From Marinifilum sp. (GTDB lineage Bacteria; Bacteroidota; Bacteroidia; Bacteroidales; CG2-30-32-10): 39,539 nt of DNA. The notes beneath the pieces are model-generated. The model was not told the DNA's origin, made no database searches, and worked only from the letters and a program-made list of their open reading frames with translations. A program made the position numbers and the translations under genes. Numbering within the stretch: the stretch's first letter is position 1; each line of letters begins with the position of its first letter. Below are positions 27,105-34,119 of this stretch, piece after piece. The stretch is from assembly GCA_020718065.1 (NCBI GenBank), contig DYDE01000020.1, positions 1-39,539 on the forward strand, in the 5' to 3' direction.

Positions 27105-27311
27105 AAATTGGATTGGAAGGAGAGGATTCTTATTTACGATTTACGATTTTGGATTTACGATTATACGCATTAGAAGTTTTGGATTTGTGGTTTTTTTGGA
27201 ACACAGAGAAATTGGATTGGAAGAGGAGGATTCTTATTTACGATTTACGATTTTGGATTTACGATTACACTTACTAGAAGTTTTGGATTTACGGTCTTTT
27301 TGGAACACAGA
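27103..27311. repeat. 104-bp tandem duplication of a dispersed repeat
   Basis: Unit 1 (27103-27206) and unit 2 (27207-27311) are near-identical direct copies. Each contains AGAAATTGGATTGGAAG, then ATTCTTATTTACGATTTACG, TTTTGGATTTACGATTA, a TAGAAGTTTTGGATTT segment and TTTTTTGGAACACAGAG. The first unit grows out of the end of the 21-bp array. The second runs into TTACACAAAGTTTAGACACT and GAGTTACACAGAGGAATTTT to about 27365. The same modules recur at 34120-34960. Confidence 0.85.
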
Positions 27312-27377
27312 GTTACACAAAGTTTAGACACTGAGTTACACAGAGGAATTTTGGATTTACGATTTAAAAAGTATATA

Positions 27378-27421
27378 CAGGCTAAGCCTGCTATTATAAA
27401 ACGACGGCGGTACAACCGCCG
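27378..27421. repeat. pair of perfect short palindromes
   Basis: CAGGCT-A-AGCCTG (27378-27390) is followed 14 bases later by CGGCGGT-ACA-ACCGCCG (27405-27421). The second is GC-rich in a very AT-rich setting. Both could fold into hairpins. There is no T tract, so they are not typical terminators; they resemble REP-like or MITE-end palindromes. The rest of the gap 27422-27726 has no supported gene. Confidence 0.75.
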
Positions 27422-27611
27422 CCGAACATACTTTTGCCTTATTAATTAACCTCATCTGAATGGGGGAATAATGTGTTTCTATTGATATTATTACTCTGGT
27501 TGGGAAATGACAACAACAAATTGCTTATGCACAAACCGATGCAAAACTTCAAAAAATTTACCAGATAAAATTTTCTGTTCACTGCAAAATCTCCGAATAC
27601 TAAAAAATATT

Positions 27612-27619
27612 TATATTTG
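27612..27619 (+). promoter_or_regulatory. possible promoter -7 box for the paralogue pair
   Basis: TATATTTG matches TAnnTTTG. It lies 107 bases before the ATG at 27727, giving a leader of about 100 bases. No good -33 element is present, so the evidence is moderate at best. Confidence 0.3.
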
Positions 27620-27726
27620 AAAAAATAATAATAACCCACAGAATTATTTTTAAGCATACCTACAATAAAATAAAAAAATAAACGTTTAAAAGGTTTGAAT
27701 TTTTATTTTCATAAATATATAATAAA

Positions 27727-28806
27727 ATGAAGGTAGTACTTTACAGTCGATCAAAACTTGATACAAAGGTCGATACTGCAACTGAAGAAGTTTGTCCACG
27801 TATCGCCCTTATTTACGCAGAAAGGTTTTCTGTGAGCAATTTCTATTCAGAAATATTATTATTGTGGCGAGACAGGGATAAATTGGGTGATCGGTTTTAT
27901 TGTTATTTGTTCGATGCTTTCTATTGTAAAGGTGAACCTAATAGCGATTTCGAAAAAGGTTCGTGTATTAAGTTTTATAATGATTTAAAAGACCTGAGAA
28001 AAATAAAACACAAGGACAAAACAATATTAGTTGCTTTGCAACAATTGGAACACTTGCTAAAAAATATTATAACTGATGTTAACAATTGGTTTGAGAGCAA
28101 TCTGAATGCACGCAGGTTGATGCCTCTGATACCCTTTGAGAAAGAAGAAGATGTATTTGTCCTCATGCCAAATGATAGATATTTGGAGGATTCAAAAGGC
28201 GAAGACCATCTGATAAAGTATATTATCGAAAGTTTTTCTGATTACGATGAGGAACTGATTTTTGATCAGGTGATTGTAGAAATGGTTCCCAATGTGCGTC
28301 TTAATGAAAAAGCTGAAATTAATACAAAAGCGAAAAATCCGTTTTTCTTTTCCATGCCATTATTCTCTTTTCCTCTTATGATCGATCTCAACCACCCTCA
28401 GTTGGCAAATGTCCGTAATGAACTGAATCCAGTCTTTGTGCCTTTTAATGAAGATTACGACCTGTTGAAAGAGGAACTTGCTTCTGTTGTTTTTGAAAAA
28501 GAACAGGGGCGGATTCAGCCCTTACTCAAAAAACATATTGTACCGCATCTGGTAGAAATTCAGAAAAACATAGATAAAAACATTTACATTCAACAGGAAA
28601 AAAACCGTTATAGCGCCAACTATCAGATAAAAGTAATGATAGGTGTTACAAGTATTGAAAATCAGATACGGTTGCTCGAAAAGGAAGAAATTATCAAGCC
28701 CTTTGTAGCCGCAGCTATTATTGAAAAACTGGCGAAAAATTTTGATATTAAAACCTGCGTACCCTTCATTTATCATATTTATCCAAAAACAAACATAACA
28801 TCATGA
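27727..28806 (+). CDS. unrecognised protein, first of two paralogues
   Basis: The protein has 359 residues with no signal peptide, no clear transmembrane segment and no motif I can name. Long charged helices (LRKIKHKDKTILVALQQLEH, LKKHIVPHLVEIQKNIDKNI) alternate with a hydrophobic central block (NPFFFSMPLFSFPLMIDLNH). It is clearly related along its length to the next protein. Matching segments are RKIKHKDK / RTIKHKDK, MPLFSFPLMIDL / IPLWEFPPFIGLDY, FVPFNEDYDLLKEELASVVF / LAPFKTMLKELSEQLF, IQKNIDKNIYI / VQKSIDESIYL, and KPFVAAAIIEKLAKNFDIK / LPYVAAEIKQQISKHIDLK. Its stop overlaps the next start by four bases (ATGA), so the pair is translationally coupled and may form a heteromer. Function unknown. 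Confidence 0.85.
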   Translation: MKVVLYSRSKLDTKVDTATEEVCPRIALIYAERFSVSNFYSEILLLWRDRDKLGDRFYCYLFDAFYCKGEPNSDFEKGSCIKFYNDLKDLRKIKHKDKTILVALQQLEHLLKNIITDVNNWFESNLNARRLMPLIPFEKEEDVFVLMPNDRYLEDSKGEDHLIKYIIESFSDYDEELIFDQVIVEMVPNVRLNEKAEINTKAKNPFFFSMPLFSFPLMIDLNHPQLANVRNELNPVFVPFNEDYDLLKEELASVVFEKEQGRIQPLLKKHIVPHLVEIQKNIDKNIYIQQEKNRYSANYQIKVMIGVTSIENQIRLLEKEEIIKPFVAAAIIEKLAKNFDIKTCVPFIYHIYPKTNITS

Positions 28807-29864
28807 AAATAAATTTTTATAACAGGGAACCATCAAAAATCCCACACGACTACGAAAGATATTGTCTTCATCCGCTTATTATACTTGCCGACAGGGTAAT
28901 GTATTGCTCAATAAGTGGATGTTTAATGTTTGTTTATCTTGATATTGAAACATGGACGGATGAAATGATTTTCACTGCTTTCGGAAATACTTTTAAAGAC
29001 GATCCGGAAGATGTGAAGATAGCGGAGGATGTTAAAGTCCTTTATCTTTTAGTTAAAAAAATAAGAACAATAAAGCATAAAGATAAGGGAGCCATGTTAA
29101 TTCTTGGTAACTTCAATTCAATCATTAGGACTTTCAAAAAAGCACTTATAGCGTTTCAAGTAGAACAACTTGAAGATCACTCATTATTAGAATTGGTACC
29201 TTTTGTGGCTGATGAGGTGTTAAAATTACGACCCTTGTATTTTATAGAAGATACTACAAAGGAAGATGAGTTTATTCAGGAGATTTCAAATACGTTAACC
29301 GAACGCAAAAATATTTTAGCTTTAGATTTTATGGTGGATGGAATATTTCGCTTTACAACACTTGATTTAAAGGAAAAAAAGGCAAGTGATTTTATAAAAA
29401 TTCCTTTATGGGAATTTCCTCCGTTCATAGGCTTAGATTATGCCAAGATAAAATACACGCGGGAAAATCTGATTTTGCCACTCGCTCCTTTTAAAACAAT
29501 GCTTAAAGAACTATCGGAGCAACTCTTCGGCATACGGTTTTTGCCCGAAAATATGTTAAAAATAAAACAATTATGCAATGATAAATTATCATTGCTCATT
29601 GCTCCTGTGCAAAAATCAATAGACGAAAGTATTTATTTAAGCCAATTGAAAAATAATCTGCCTGATAAATTCAACATGAAATTCTGCCTGGGAATTGCTT
29701 CTGCTGAAACTATTGTGAACTACTACGAAAAAATAGATGTTATATTACCTTATGTGGCTGCCGAAATAAAACAACAAATCAGTAAGCATATTGATCTGAA
29801 AGCAACTTATGTATTTACCTACTTCGAGTTAAACTCTCCAGAAAAGGATAATCATTTATTATAG
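28803..29864 (+). CDS. unrecognised protein, second of two paralogues
   Basis: The protein has 353 residues. The start ATG overlaps the stop of its paralogue (ATGA at 28803-28806). It shares the same block order: VKKIRTIKHKDKGAMLILGN, a PLWEFPPFIGLDYAKIKYTR block at about 200, then PVQKSIDESIYLSQLKNN and LPYVAAEIKQQISKHIDLKA near the C-terminus. Identity by eye is low to moderate, so the duplication is old. Having two diverged copies kept in a coupled arrangement suggests that both are needed, perhaps as two subunits of one complex. No catalytic motif is evident. The stop codon lies at the very edge of a 14-bp tandem repeat array. Confidence 0.85.
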   Translation: MKINFYNREPSKIPHDYERYCLHPLIILADRVMYCSISGCLMFVYLDIETWTDEMIFTAFGNTFKDDPEDVKIAEDVKVLYLLVKKIRTIKHKDKGAMLILGNFNSIIRTFKKALIAFQVEQLEDHSLLELVPFVADEVLKLRPLYFIEDTTKEDEFIQEISNTLTERKNILALDFMVDGIFRFTTLDLKEKKASDFIKIPLWEFPPFIGLDYAKIKYTRENLILPLAPFKTMLKELSEQLFGIRFLPENMLKIKQLCNDKLSLLIAPVQKSIDESIYLSQLKNNLPDKFNMKFCLGIASAETIVNYYEKIDVILPYVAAEIKQQISKHIDLKATYVFTYFELNSPEKDNHLL

Positions 29865-29965
29865 GTATAGGGTATAAGGTATAGGGTATAAGGTATAGGG
29901 TATAAGTTATAGGGTATAAGGTGTAGGGAAATAAGATATAGGGTATAAAGGTATAGGGTATATGG
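29864..29965 (+). repeat. 14-bp tandem repeat array (7 units)
   Basis: Seven units of GGTATAGGGTATAA run from 29864. The first three are identical, the fourth has GTTATA, the fifth and sixth are 15 bases long, and the last ends TATAT followed by GG. The array begins with the last base of the upstream stop codon. It fills much of the 244-base gap before the nuclease gene; the rest is an AT-rich spacer and inverted copies at 30007-30053. Confidence 0.92.
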
Positions 29966-30006
29966 AAAAAATAATAGAAAATGATATATTAAATCTCTCA
30001 AAACAT

Positions 30007-30053
30007 CTATACCTTTATACCTCTATATCGTTATACCTATACACCCTTATACC
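30007..30053 (-). repeat. inverted, degenerate copies of the 14-bp array
   Basis: The complement strand reads GGTATAAGGGTGTATA, GGTATAACGATATAGA, GGTATAAAGGTATAG, about three units of roughly 15-16 bases related to the array at 29864-29965 in opposite orientation. The two blocks, separated by about 40 bases, could form an extended imperfect hairpin in the gap between the paralogue pair and the nuclease gene. Confidence 0.75.
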
Positions 30054-30108
30054 TAAAAAGTAACAAATAAATTCATAAAACGTATCATAAATATAAACTC
30101 AAACTATT

Positions 30109-31560
30109 ATGGCACACACAAGCAAATACGAATACATCGAAATTGAAGACAACCCCGAATACAAATCATTGCGGGTAAAAAACATCAAAGGATTTATTAA
30201 AATGGTTCAGGAATATGAAATAAAATTTATTTTTCTAACCGAAAAAAATACTGAAAAAAATGCTGAAAGCGATTTCATTTTCATTAAGGATGAACTTCTT
30301 TATCGAATTAGCGCCAATAACTTCAAAACACTCGAAGATTATGAGGATGCAGCCAAAGCCGAATTTCCCGATGCCGAAACTTTCTACGATGCAATAAAAG
30401 CCGGGATAACTACTTTTAAAGATTATCAGAATTGCAAAAAGACAGGGGTGGTTGATAAGGCAGCCTATCTTAAAACCCAGCGGCTCGGATTTCTTGATTC
30501 TTTTGAAAGGTTCAGGGATCGCTGCGAAAAAAACAAGGGACTTATTTCGCCGGATTTTGATATGGGCAATATGGATACTCCTATTAAGCTTTGCGAGTTT
30601 GCTACATCAAAAGGATTTAAGGACTACGGCGATTTCGATAAAGCATTTTTCCTGGGTTTTTTGGATAAGATCACTTATGACGAAGCAAAATTAAAAGGAT
30701 TTACTTACGCAGAAGATTACATCAATGCAGTGAAGATGGGTTTCGACCAGATTAAAGAATATCAGGAGGCAAAACACCTTAAAATTCAAAGTAAATACGA
30801 ATATAATATTTATGCTAAAATTAAAAAATTATCAAAAGGTATATACAGTGCAGATCAGGTAGTACTAATGAACGCTCTGAAAAATACCGATAACGGAAAA
30901 AAACTTTCACTTAAAAAACTTAAGGAACTTCTCATTGAAAAGGAAGAGGACCTTAAGTTCGTTGTCGGCGTAAATGGTATCCGGTCTTTCCCTGAATGGT
31001 ACGCAAAAAAAATGAAAACCGAAGATGAAATCCGCTCTTTTTTAACACAGGGAAGTGATATCAGACAATATGGTATTTTTGATAAGGACGGAGAATATTT
31101 TGAGGTATGGAAAATATCTAATCAAAAAATATATGTTGATGGCAATAATGTTGCTTACGAAAATAACAGACGAAGAGAAAATCCGAATGCAGACGATAAA
31201 CCCCATTGCAGCAATATAAAGATGATAGTTGATGAATTGCTTCACCTGCGTTTTGAAGAAATAATTGTTATTGCTGACTATGGACTGAAAAGGAAATCGC
31301 CCGATATGAACATTTTAAACAAGATGATAACCGATAAACAAATCAGCTTTCATGAAGCTCCTTCATTGACTGAAGCTGATGAATTTTTTATTAAAAACGC
31401 TAAAACTGATAAATGTTGCATTATCACCAATGACACTTTCAGAGATTGGAAAATGAAAGATTCGTGGATTGCTGAAAACATAGACAGGATTCGTATTCCA
31501 TTTATGATTGAAGGCGATAAAGTAACATTTTCGGGTATAGAAAAAATAATTGCGAAATAA
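30109..31560 (+). CDS. NYN/Zc3h12a-type ribonuclease-domain protein with N-terminal short repeats
   Basis: The protein has 483 residues. The C-terminal domain (about 338-483) fits the NYN/PIN nuclease fold of the Zc3h12a (Regnase) type. Four acidic positions are in the expected places: Asp344 (IYVDGNNVAY), Asp390 (VIADYGLK), Asp424 (LTEADEFFIK) and Asp442 (IITNDTFRDW). These would bind Mg2+ for RNA cleavage. Residues about 72-226 hold about ten degenerate repeats of 14-15 residues with the pattern Y-x-x-A-x-x-x-G-F, for example TFYDAIKAGIT, TYDEAKLKGFT, DYINAVKMGFD; these probably form a helical solenoid for RNA or protein binding. The extreme N-terminus (EYIEIEDNPEYKSLRVKNIK) is unassigned. 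The protein is cytoplasmic. It follows the paralogue pair in the same direction after a repeat-filled gap; a functional link is unproven. Confidence 0.85.
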   Translation: MAHTSKYEYIEIEDNPEYKSLRVKNIKGFIKMVQEYEIKFIFLTEKNTEKNAESDFIFIKDELLYRISANNFKTLEDYEDAAKAEFPDAETFYDAIKAGITTFKDYQNCKKTGVVDKAAYLKTQRLGFLDSFERFRDRCEKNKGLISPDFDMGNMDTPIKLCEFATSKGFKDYGDFDKAFFLGFLDKITYDEAKLKGFTYAEDYINAVKMGFDQIKEYQEAKHLKIQSKYEYNIYAKIKKLSKGIYSADQVVLMNALKNTDNGKKLSLKKLKELLIEKEEDLKFVVGVNGIRSFPEWYAKKMKTEDEIRSFLTQGSDIRQYGIFDKDGEYFEVWKISNQKIYVDGNNVAYENNRRRENPNADDKPHCSNIKMIVDELLHLRFEEIIVIADYGLKRKSPDMNILNKMITDKQISFHEAPSLTEADEFFIKNAKTDKCCIITNDTFRDWKMKDSWIAENIDRIRIPFMIEGDKVTFSGIEKIIAK

Positions 31561-32013
31561 ACCTCATGGGTAAACAAGTTGACGGGTTGACGAGTGAAAG
31601 AAAAGGGAGATGGAAATAATTTGATACTCACCACGAGAGACACGGAGAACATAGAGAAACACGGAGAAAGAGTTGATAAGTTGACTAGTAAATGGGTTGA
31701 CCAGTAGACTGGTGGCAAGTAATAAGACCTGTGGTCTGAGGCGAGAGTGGAAACTTTGCGGGTTTCTTGACACATATCCTAAAGATGATGTCTAAAAGTT
31801 TTAAATAGGTTAATTTATCTTTATTTTTACTCTTTCATTGTTTTGTAAGTTGCAGAGATTCAGGTATTTTTTTAACCACAAAGGACACAAAGGGTTTTCA
31901 CAAAGGAACACAAAGGACTTTTTAGATAGCCTCATCGTTTTTAAGCAAATTAACTAAATACTGATTATCAAATCGAATTTTAAGAATTGCCAAAAATTTA
32001 AATATACTATTTC
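31561..32013. repeat. gene-free gap filled with dispersed repeats
   Basis: No supported gene lies here. It contains short GTTGAC-type direct repeats (31577-31595 and 31673-31712, e.g. GTTGACGGGTTGACGAG). There is an ACCACGAGAGACACGGAGAA block at 31631-31673, and an AACCACAAAGGACACAAAGG copy with a CACAAAGGAACACAAAGGAC tail at 31874-31918. The last two belong to the repeat family also present at 34120-34960. Apparent minus-strand reading frames across 31350-31775 are by-products of these repeats and the nuclease gene. Confidence 0.75.
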
Positions 32014-32021
32014 TATATTTG
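32014..32021 (+). promoter_or_regulatory. promoter -7 box for the 204-residue protein
   Basis: TATATTTG matches TAnnTTTG, 52 bases before the ATG at 32074. An ATTG at 31986-31989 is a possible -33 element, but the spacing (24 bases) is slightly long. Confidence 0.45.
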
Positions 32022-32073
32022 TGTAAAAATTGCCGTTATAGTTTACTGAATATTAAAATAAAACTTCAGGATT

Positions 32074-32688
32074 ATGCTTGTACCATCCATGACATTGCAG
32101 GAAATACGCAAGGAGTTTGAAAAAGATTATCCTATTCTGCGGCGAAAAATACAATATGTAACCCATGACCTGACGAAAAAGCTTAACAGGTACACCAAAA
32201 GCCAAGGATTTATAAATATTTATGATTATTATTCCAAAAATAAAAATCATTGGTTATATCGCTTAAACATATCCGATAAGGATAAAAAACAATCGGTTAT
32301 GATGCTTTACCACAATGGCAAGGGAAATGTTGCCATCAGTATTTTGGGAAACCTTCAAATGGTTTACCATACCGGACACTTTTTTGAACGTTACAACGAA
32401 AGGAATAATCTGGGGCTTAGTACATTTAAGGATATCGTGAAGGCCTATATGAACGAAACTTTTGTAATTGATTTTAAAACCCTTGATGAAATTGCGCCAG
32501 GTATTTTTAAAGTGTTTTGTATAATACCTTCGGGTGTTGCCCTGGGTATGTTTAACGAAAAAATAAACATGGTGAAAACCAATACTTTTCTTACAAACAG
32601 TATGCTATCTCAAAACCAGCTTAAATTGAAAGAGGAGCTAAAAAATGAGCTTGATAAATATGAACATAGCTCAGATAGGTTGGAATAA
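32074..32688 (+). CDS. unrecognised protein with HFFERYNER motif
   Basis: The protein has 204 residues with no signal peptide or membrane segment. The N-terminal half is charged and helical (LQEIRKEFEKDYPILRRKIQ). The middle is strand-rich: HWLYRLNISDKDKKQSVMML, then GNVAISILGNLQMVYHTGH. The most striking feature is H99-T-G-H102-F-F-E-R106-Y-N-E-R110, a compact cluster of His, Arg and Glu that could be a catalytic site. A following hydrophobic segment reads IFKVFCIIPSGVALGMF. His/Arg/Glu clusters of this type occur in some small nucleases and toxins of the barnase/RelE-like (BECR) fold, but the resemblance is only a suggestion. It stands alone between repeat blocks with its own promoter-like box. 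Confidence 0.8.
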   Translation: MLVPSMTLQEIRKEFEKDYPILRRKIQYVTHDLTKKLNRYTKSQGFINIYDYYSKNKNHWLYRLNISDKDKKQSVMMLYHNGKGNVAISILGNLQMVYHTGHFFERYNERNNLGLSTFKDIVKAYMNETFVIDFKTLDEIAPGIFKVFCIIPSGVALGMFNEKINMVKTNTFLTNSMLSQNQLKLKEELKNELDKYEHSSDRLE

Positions 32689-32696
32689 TAGGACTT

Positions 32697-32773
32697 CTAT
32701 TCTAAATCCTTTCCCCAAAGAAGAAAGGACTTTAACGGTTGTTGAGGTTTTAGAAGAATGTTGTTACTAATGA
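32697..32773. repeat. dispersed repeat, copy A (second copy at 34638-34713)
   Basis: CTATTCTAAATCCTTTCCCC followed by AAAGAAGAAAGGACTTT (32697-32733) recurs as CTATCCTAAATCCTTTCCCC plus AAAGGAGAAAGGACTTT at 34638-34674. Weaker similarity extends through a GGTTGTTG region. The core can fold as a CCTTTC/GAAAGG hairpin. Confidence 0.8.
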
Positions 32774-32795
32774 AAATTATAAATTTTCAAGTGTT

Positions 32796-32822
32796 CAAAG
32801 CGGCATTACAAATGCCGCTTTG
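32796..32822. repeat. perfect 12-bp palindrome with ACA loop
   Basis: CAAAGCGGCATT (32796-32807), ACA, AATGCCGCTTTG (32811-32822) is a perfect inverted repeat. There is no T tract, so it is a weak terminator candidate for the 204-residue protein gene. It shares the ACA loop with the palindrome at 27405-27421. Confidence 0.85.
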
Positions 32823-32843
32823 CGGAGAAAGACCTCTCCCTGA

Positions 32844-32862
32844 CCCTCTCCAAAGGAGAGGG
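32844..32862. repeat. hairpin repeat CCCTCTCC-AAA-GGAGAGGG
   Basis: A perfect 8-bp inverted repeat lies within GACCTCTCCCTGACCCTCTC followed by CAAAGGAGAGGGAATAGGG (32831-32869). This sequence type is a familiar dispersed intergenic repeat in many environmental genomes. It has no gene association here. Confidence 0.75.
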
Positions 32863-32930
32863 AATAGGGTTGTCGAGAATGTAGGCTTTTTATGATATAA
32901 TAATTGCTGAAATTGTTGTGGTGAAAAATA

Positions 32931-32960
32931 AAAAACCCCCGTGTTCTCACAACAGGGGGG
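32931..32960 (-). terminator. Rho-independent terminator of the gene at 33005
   Basis: On the minus strand CCCCC then TGTT pairs with AACA then GGGGG, with one bulged C and a GTGAG loop, followed by six T (32935-32930). It lies about 45 bases beyond the stop at 33005. Confidence 0.8.
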
Positions 32961-33004
32961 AGGTAATTAATAGGAGCTCAAAACAATGAATAAACATTTA
33001 GATC

Positions 33005-33955
33005 TTATGAAATATCGGCATCGAGTGAAATGTCAAATAAGAGTTCGTCGCCGGGAGAAACGCTGATCTCGGCGGTTTGTTTTGTTATATATGTTTCTTG
33101 TGACACCCTGAAGGTGTATTTTCCGGCAGGTACTTCTTCGAAATAGGCTTCGGCATTTTCATCCACATCTACAGAAGCAACAACTGTGTTGTTTGCAATC
33201 ATATCTACAACTGCACCTTCGAGTGGGCTTGCATCGATGGTGGCAGTAACATTTAATGAAACTATTCCTATGCCTTCTTCGATAAGTTGTTTGCGCGACT
33301 TGCCACGACGATCGTAGATGTTTCGTGCATTAATATACAGACTATAAAATTTAGGGTGTTCGTCGGAAAGAACAAACATTAATGGGTCGATCTCGTTTGT
33401 GAGAATGTCATTGGTGGTCGTAAATTGTTCTTCTAATAATTCGGTGTAGTATTTTGCACGTTCGATGGCAAGTGTAGGTGTATTGTAATTGTTTTCGAAA
33501 TCTTCAAGTGTTATGCCCAGCGTGATGAGTTCGGAAGCATCAATATCGTATTCGAAGAGGGTTAAAGCATAGAAATTTGCTTTTGAGAGGATCATGTTTG
33601 CTTTTTCGATAAGCAAAATGTCAGTTAATTTATTAAGCCTGTTTTGAGAAAAACTAATTTCGCTTTTGAGCTCGAGGTTTTTGTTCTTGTGAGCATATGC
33701 ACTGAGTGCTGCGGCAGTAATTGCTGATATGTGAATGAGGTTGTTGCGAAGCACATGTTTAGATTTGGTGATACCAGAGATTTCGGATTCTTTGTTAATG
33801 ATGGTGGTTTTGATATTGCCAACACCGGTTTTGAATCTGTTAATGGAATCTTTGAGTTGGAGTTTGGTTGCAATGATCAAGGCATTGTCTTTGTCGTCGA
33901 AGATTGATATGACATTGTTGTCCATATTCAATCGGTTTTCTTGAGAAGTTCTCAT
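33005..33955 (-). CDS. unrecognised helical protein with C-terminal regulatory-like beta domain
   Basis: The protein has 316 residues. No signal peptide is visible. The start may be ATG 33955 (MRTSQENRLN) or the Met at residue 11 (MDNNVISIFDD). Residues about 20-225 are helical and charged, with a four-helix feel (IATKLQLKDSINRFKTGVGN, LDILLIEKA-like and AIERAKYYTELLEEQFTTTN segments). A loop DRRGKSRKQLIEEGIG leads into about 232-316, which reads like a carboxypeptidase-regulatory/CnaB-type beta-sandwich (PLEGAVVDMIANNTVVASVD, VPAGKYTFRVSQETY). Such domains are normally extracytoplasmic, so their presence in a protein without a signal peptide is odd. The gene is richer in G and C than its neighbours and is flanked by repeats on both sides. 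I do not recognise the family. Confidence 0.8.
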   Translation of the reverse strand: MRTSQENRLNMDNNVISIFDDKDNALIIATKLQLKDSINRFKTGVGNIKTTIINKESEISGITKSKHVLRNNLIHISAITAAALSAYAHKNKNLELKSEISFSQNRLNKLTDILLIEKANMILSKANFYALTLFEYDIDASELITLGITLEDFENNYNTPTLAIERAKYYTELLEEQFTTTNDILTNEIDPLMFVLSDEHPKFYSLYINARNIYDRRGKSRKQLIEEGIGIVSLNVTATIDASPLEGAVVDMIANNTVVASVDVDENAEAYFEEVPAGKYTFRVSQETYITKQTAEISVSPGDELLFDISLDADIS

Positions 33956-34119
33956 AAATTTAAGATTTAAAAGTTAAACAAAAAATTAAGATTTACGGTT
34001 AACGATTTTTGTAAAATGAAAAAGAACTTTTGTTTATTTAATTTTAAAGATATGAAAAATAAATATAGGGTTTTGAATTATTTTATTAACGGTATTGTAA
34101 ATTAATTTAACGGTAAATT

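Noticed and set aside
26898-27173. Plus-strand 91-codon frame encoding Glu/Ile/Ser-rich heptapeptide repeats
   Set aside because: It lies entirely in the 21-bp array, is frameshifted by the 17-base unit upstream, runs into a dispersed repeat and has no promoter.
27442-27657. Minus-strand 71-codon frame in the gap before the paralogue pair
   Set aside because: Composition is unlike a protein from this genome (F, Y and N rich), no motif is seen, and it covers the plus-strand promoter region.
31350-31775. Overlapping minus-strand frames of 141 and 69 codons
   Set aside because: They span the end of the nuclease gene and a repeat-filled gap; the translations (LLVNLSTLSPCF and similar) derive from GTTGAC-type repeats.
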